7,010 nt of DNA, taken from the NCBI GenBank assembly GCA_042095695.1, contig JBELMP010000135.1, positions 1 to 7,010 of the forward strand, in the 5' to 3' direction. This stretch comes from Maricaulis sp042095695 (lineage in GTDB: Bacteria; Pseudomonadota; Alphaproteobacteria; Caulobacterales; Maricaulaceae). Each line of letters starts with the position of its first letter. The stretch's first letter is position 1. This document shows positions 5,282 to 7,010 of the stretch, piece by piece. The notes under the pieces are model-generated. The model worked only from the letters and a program-made list of their open reading frames with translations, was not told the DNA's origin and made no database searches. The position numbers were made by a program, and so were the translations under genes.

Positions 5282-7010
5282 CGCCGCTTGCCTTTTTTCC
5301 AGGGGCGGCCGCCGCGTTTCTGCGTCTGGCCCGGGCGCCGCATGGAGCGCGCCCGCCGCGATGGCTTCGGTCCGGGCTCCGGCTTGGTAATCATGTCCAG
5401 CAGGAGGCCGCCAGTGATCGGTGTCGCCTCCTCGATCCTGACTGTGACTTTCATACCGAGCCGGTAGCGACCGCCGCTCTCCTCGCCGATCAGGGCGTGG
5501 GCGGCCTCGTCATGAATATAGTGTTCCTGACCGAGCTGGCTGATGGGAACCAGCCCGTCTGCCCCGGTTTCATTCAACCGGATAAAGGCACCGAAACGGG
5601 TGATGCCGGTGATCCGGCCCTCGAAACTCGAGCCAATCTTCTCAGAGAGATAGAGGGCCACGAAGCGGTCGGTCGCATCGCGCTCGGCGGCCATGGCGCG
5701 ACGCTCGGAATGGGTGATTTCCTCAGCGATGCTGTCGAGCCGAGACCGTTCCTCATCGCTCTGCCCATCCTTGCCCAGGTCCAGTGCCCGGATCAGGCCC
5801 CGATGAACGGTGAGATCGGCATAACGGCGTATCGGCGAGGTGAAATGCGCATAATGGGTGAGATTCAGTCCGAAATGGCCGGCATTCTCGGTCGAGTAAA
5901 TGGCCTGGGACTGGCTGCGCAAAACGACCTCATTGATCGTCTCATAATGCTCTGAAGAAGCTGCCTGTTTCAGCAGCTTGTTGAACCGGGCGGTGGTGAC
6001 GCGCTCGCCGCGTGTCCATTTCATCGCGACGGTCGGCAGAAAATCCGCCAGACCGTCAATCTTCTCTTTCGACGGTTCCTCATGAACGCGCAGAATGTGT
6101 GGTATCTTCTTTTTCTCCAGGCTTTCGGCGGCGCAAACATTGGCCTGGATCATCATTTCTTCGATCAATTTGTGTGCATCAAAACGCTCGCGCAATTGCA
6201 CACCCATGACCTGGCCGTGCTCATCGACCTTGATGCGTCTTTCCGGGGCATCGATCTCCAGGGGTTCGCGCGCCGCGCGCGCCGCGGAGAGTGCCGCATA
6301 AGCGCCCCATAGCGGTTTGAGGACCTCATCGAGCAGCGGCGCCGCCTTCTCGTCGCCCTTGCCGTCAATGGCATTCTGCGCCTGCGTATAGGACAGTTTG
6401 GCAGCGGATTTCATCCAGCCGCGAATGAAGCGGTGGGACCGCTTGCGGCCCTGCTTGTCGAACACCATGCGGACCGCCATGCACGGGCGTTCCTCATTCT
6501 CTCGCAAGGAGCACAAATCATTCGATAATCTTTCCGGCAGCATCGGCACGACCCGGTCCGGGAGATAAACGGAGTTGCCCCGCTTATAGGCACCACGGTC
6601 GAGTGCGCCGCCGGTCTCGATATAGGCGGCGACATCGGCGATGGCGACAATAACGATCCAGCCATCCAGGTTGGCCTCATCCTGGTCAGGCGCCGCCCAG
6701 ACCGCATCATCATGGTCCTTGGCATCATCCGGATCGATGGTGATGAGCGGCAGGTCCCGCAAATCCTCACGCTTTCCAAGGCTTGCCGGTTTGATAGCCT
6801 TGGTTTCGCGCAATTCCGTCTCGGAAAACCCCTCCGGAATACCATGCGCATGCAGGGCGATGACACTGCCAGCGCCCGCGCTCTCTGCATCTCCGAGCAC
6901 TTCCACAATCTCGGCGGTCTTCAGGCCAAAGCGTCTTTCCGTGGCGATGGCGCAGAGCACCCGCTCACCATCACGCGCCGTTTCGCCTTCGCCTTTCGCC
7001 GGACTCACGG
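5278..7010 (-). CDS. rnr: Ribonuclease R, 3'-5' exoribonuclease, N-terminus outside the window
   Basis: Processive hydrolytic exoribonuclease that degrades structured RNA. The 577 visible codons end with TGA at 5278; the frame is open at the window edge, and the GTG at 7008 is an internal Val, not a start. Counting it as residue 1, the end of a cold-shock-like domain precedes the RNB domain: LPLITIDPDDAKDHDDAV has metal ligands Asp92, Asp98, Asp100 and Asp101. Tyr148 (SVYLPDRVVPMLPERLSNDL) corresponds to the RNA-stacking Tyr324 of E. coli RNase R. HFTSPIRRYADLTVHR is the conserved late RNB motif. An S1 domain (about 459-540) follows, then a basic 36-residue tail with 15 Lys/Arg, matching RNase R rather than RNase II. 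Missing upstream are about 200 residues including the helix-turn-helix and CSD1. It is the visible upstream gene of the NUDIX-MFS operon; in related genomes topA often precedes it. Confidence 0.96.
   Translation of the reverse strand, partial: VSPAKGEGETARDGERVLCAIATERRFGLKTAEIVEVLGDAESAGAGSVIALHAHGIPEGFSETELRETKAIKPASLGKREDLRDLPLITIDPDDAKDHDDAVWAAPDQDEANLDGWIVIVAIADVAAYIETGGALDRGAYKRGNSVYLPDRVVPMLPERLSNDLCSLRENEERPCMAVRMVFDKQGRKRSHRFIRGWMKSAAKLSYTQAQNAIDGKGDEKAAPLLDEVLKPLWGAYAALSAARAAREPLEIDAPERRIKVDEHGQVMGVQLRERFDAHKLIEEMMIQANVCAAESLEKKKIPHILRVHEEPSKEKIDGLADFLPTVAMKWTRGERVTTARFNKLLKQAASSEHYETINEVVLRSQSQAIYSTENAGHFGLNLTHYAHFTSPIRRYADLTVHRGLIRALDLGKDGQSDEERSRLDSIAEEITHSERRAMAAERDATDRFVALYLSEKIGSSFEGRITGITRFGAFIRLNETGADGLVPISQLGQEHYIHDEAAHALIGEESGGRYRLGMKVTVRIEEATPITGGLLLDMITKPEPGPKPSRRARSMRRPGQTQKRGGRPWKKGKRR

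Noticed and set aside
5164..5955. Plus-strand open frame of 263 codons
   Set aside because: It lies antisense to the well-supported NUDIX and rnr genes, has no recognisable motifs, and reflects the open antisense frames common in GC-rich genes.
1..7010. Mobile element, CRISPR, toxin-antitoxin, defence or biosynthetic system
   Set aside because: No transposase, integrase, repeat array, small toxin-like pair or unusual gene was found on either strand; all coding space is taken by conserved families.

Overview
The window looks like the core chromosome of an alphaproteobacterium from the Caulobacter/Maricaulis/Hyphomonas side of the class. The main reason is an intact divK-pleD cell-cycle operon. 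DivK has Asp53 and Asp90 at the Caulobacter positions, and PleD has the same 454-residue length and REC-REC-GGDEF layout that I recall for the Caulobacter protein. Supporting signs are a zinc-less L33 gene downstream, a GTTC-N7-GTTC LexA-type box, GANTC sites and high GC. No mobile element, CRISPR array, tRNA or rRNA is visible.

Left part (1-1205, minus strand): a two-gene unit made of a ROK-family sugar kinase, closely related to E. coli Mak fructokinase, followed with an ATGA overlap by the start of dinB (DNA polymerase IV, cut by the window edge). The DinB N-terminus carries a short CxxC...CxxC zinc-ribbon-like extension. A perfect GTTC-N7-GTTC box lies at 1254-1268, about 50 bases upstream of the kinase start, so the unit is probably SOS-controlled.

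Middle (1206-3138, plus strand): a divergent control region of about 190 bases leads into divK and pleD, which are 9 bases apart. DivK is the single-domain response regulator that acts on the DivJ/PleC-DivL-CckA-CtrA network. PleD is the diguanylate cyclase regulated by the same kinases and by DivK. Together they link polarity and cell-cycle control to c-di-GMP.

Right part (3164-7010, minus strand): transcription runs rnr (RNase R, N-terminus outside the window) -> NUDIX hydrolase (ATGA overlap) -> MFS transporter (stop and start abut) -> rpmG (L33). The rpmG gene has its own sigma70-like promoter, whose -35 element contains the stop codon of the MFS gene. rpmG and pleD converge with only 25 bases between their stop codons.

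Most of the window is conserved housekeeping and regulatory sequence. I see no clearly new multi-gene system. The most interesting signal is the LexA-type box over a translationally coupled sugar kinase-polymerase IV unit that shares its upstream region with divK-pleD.
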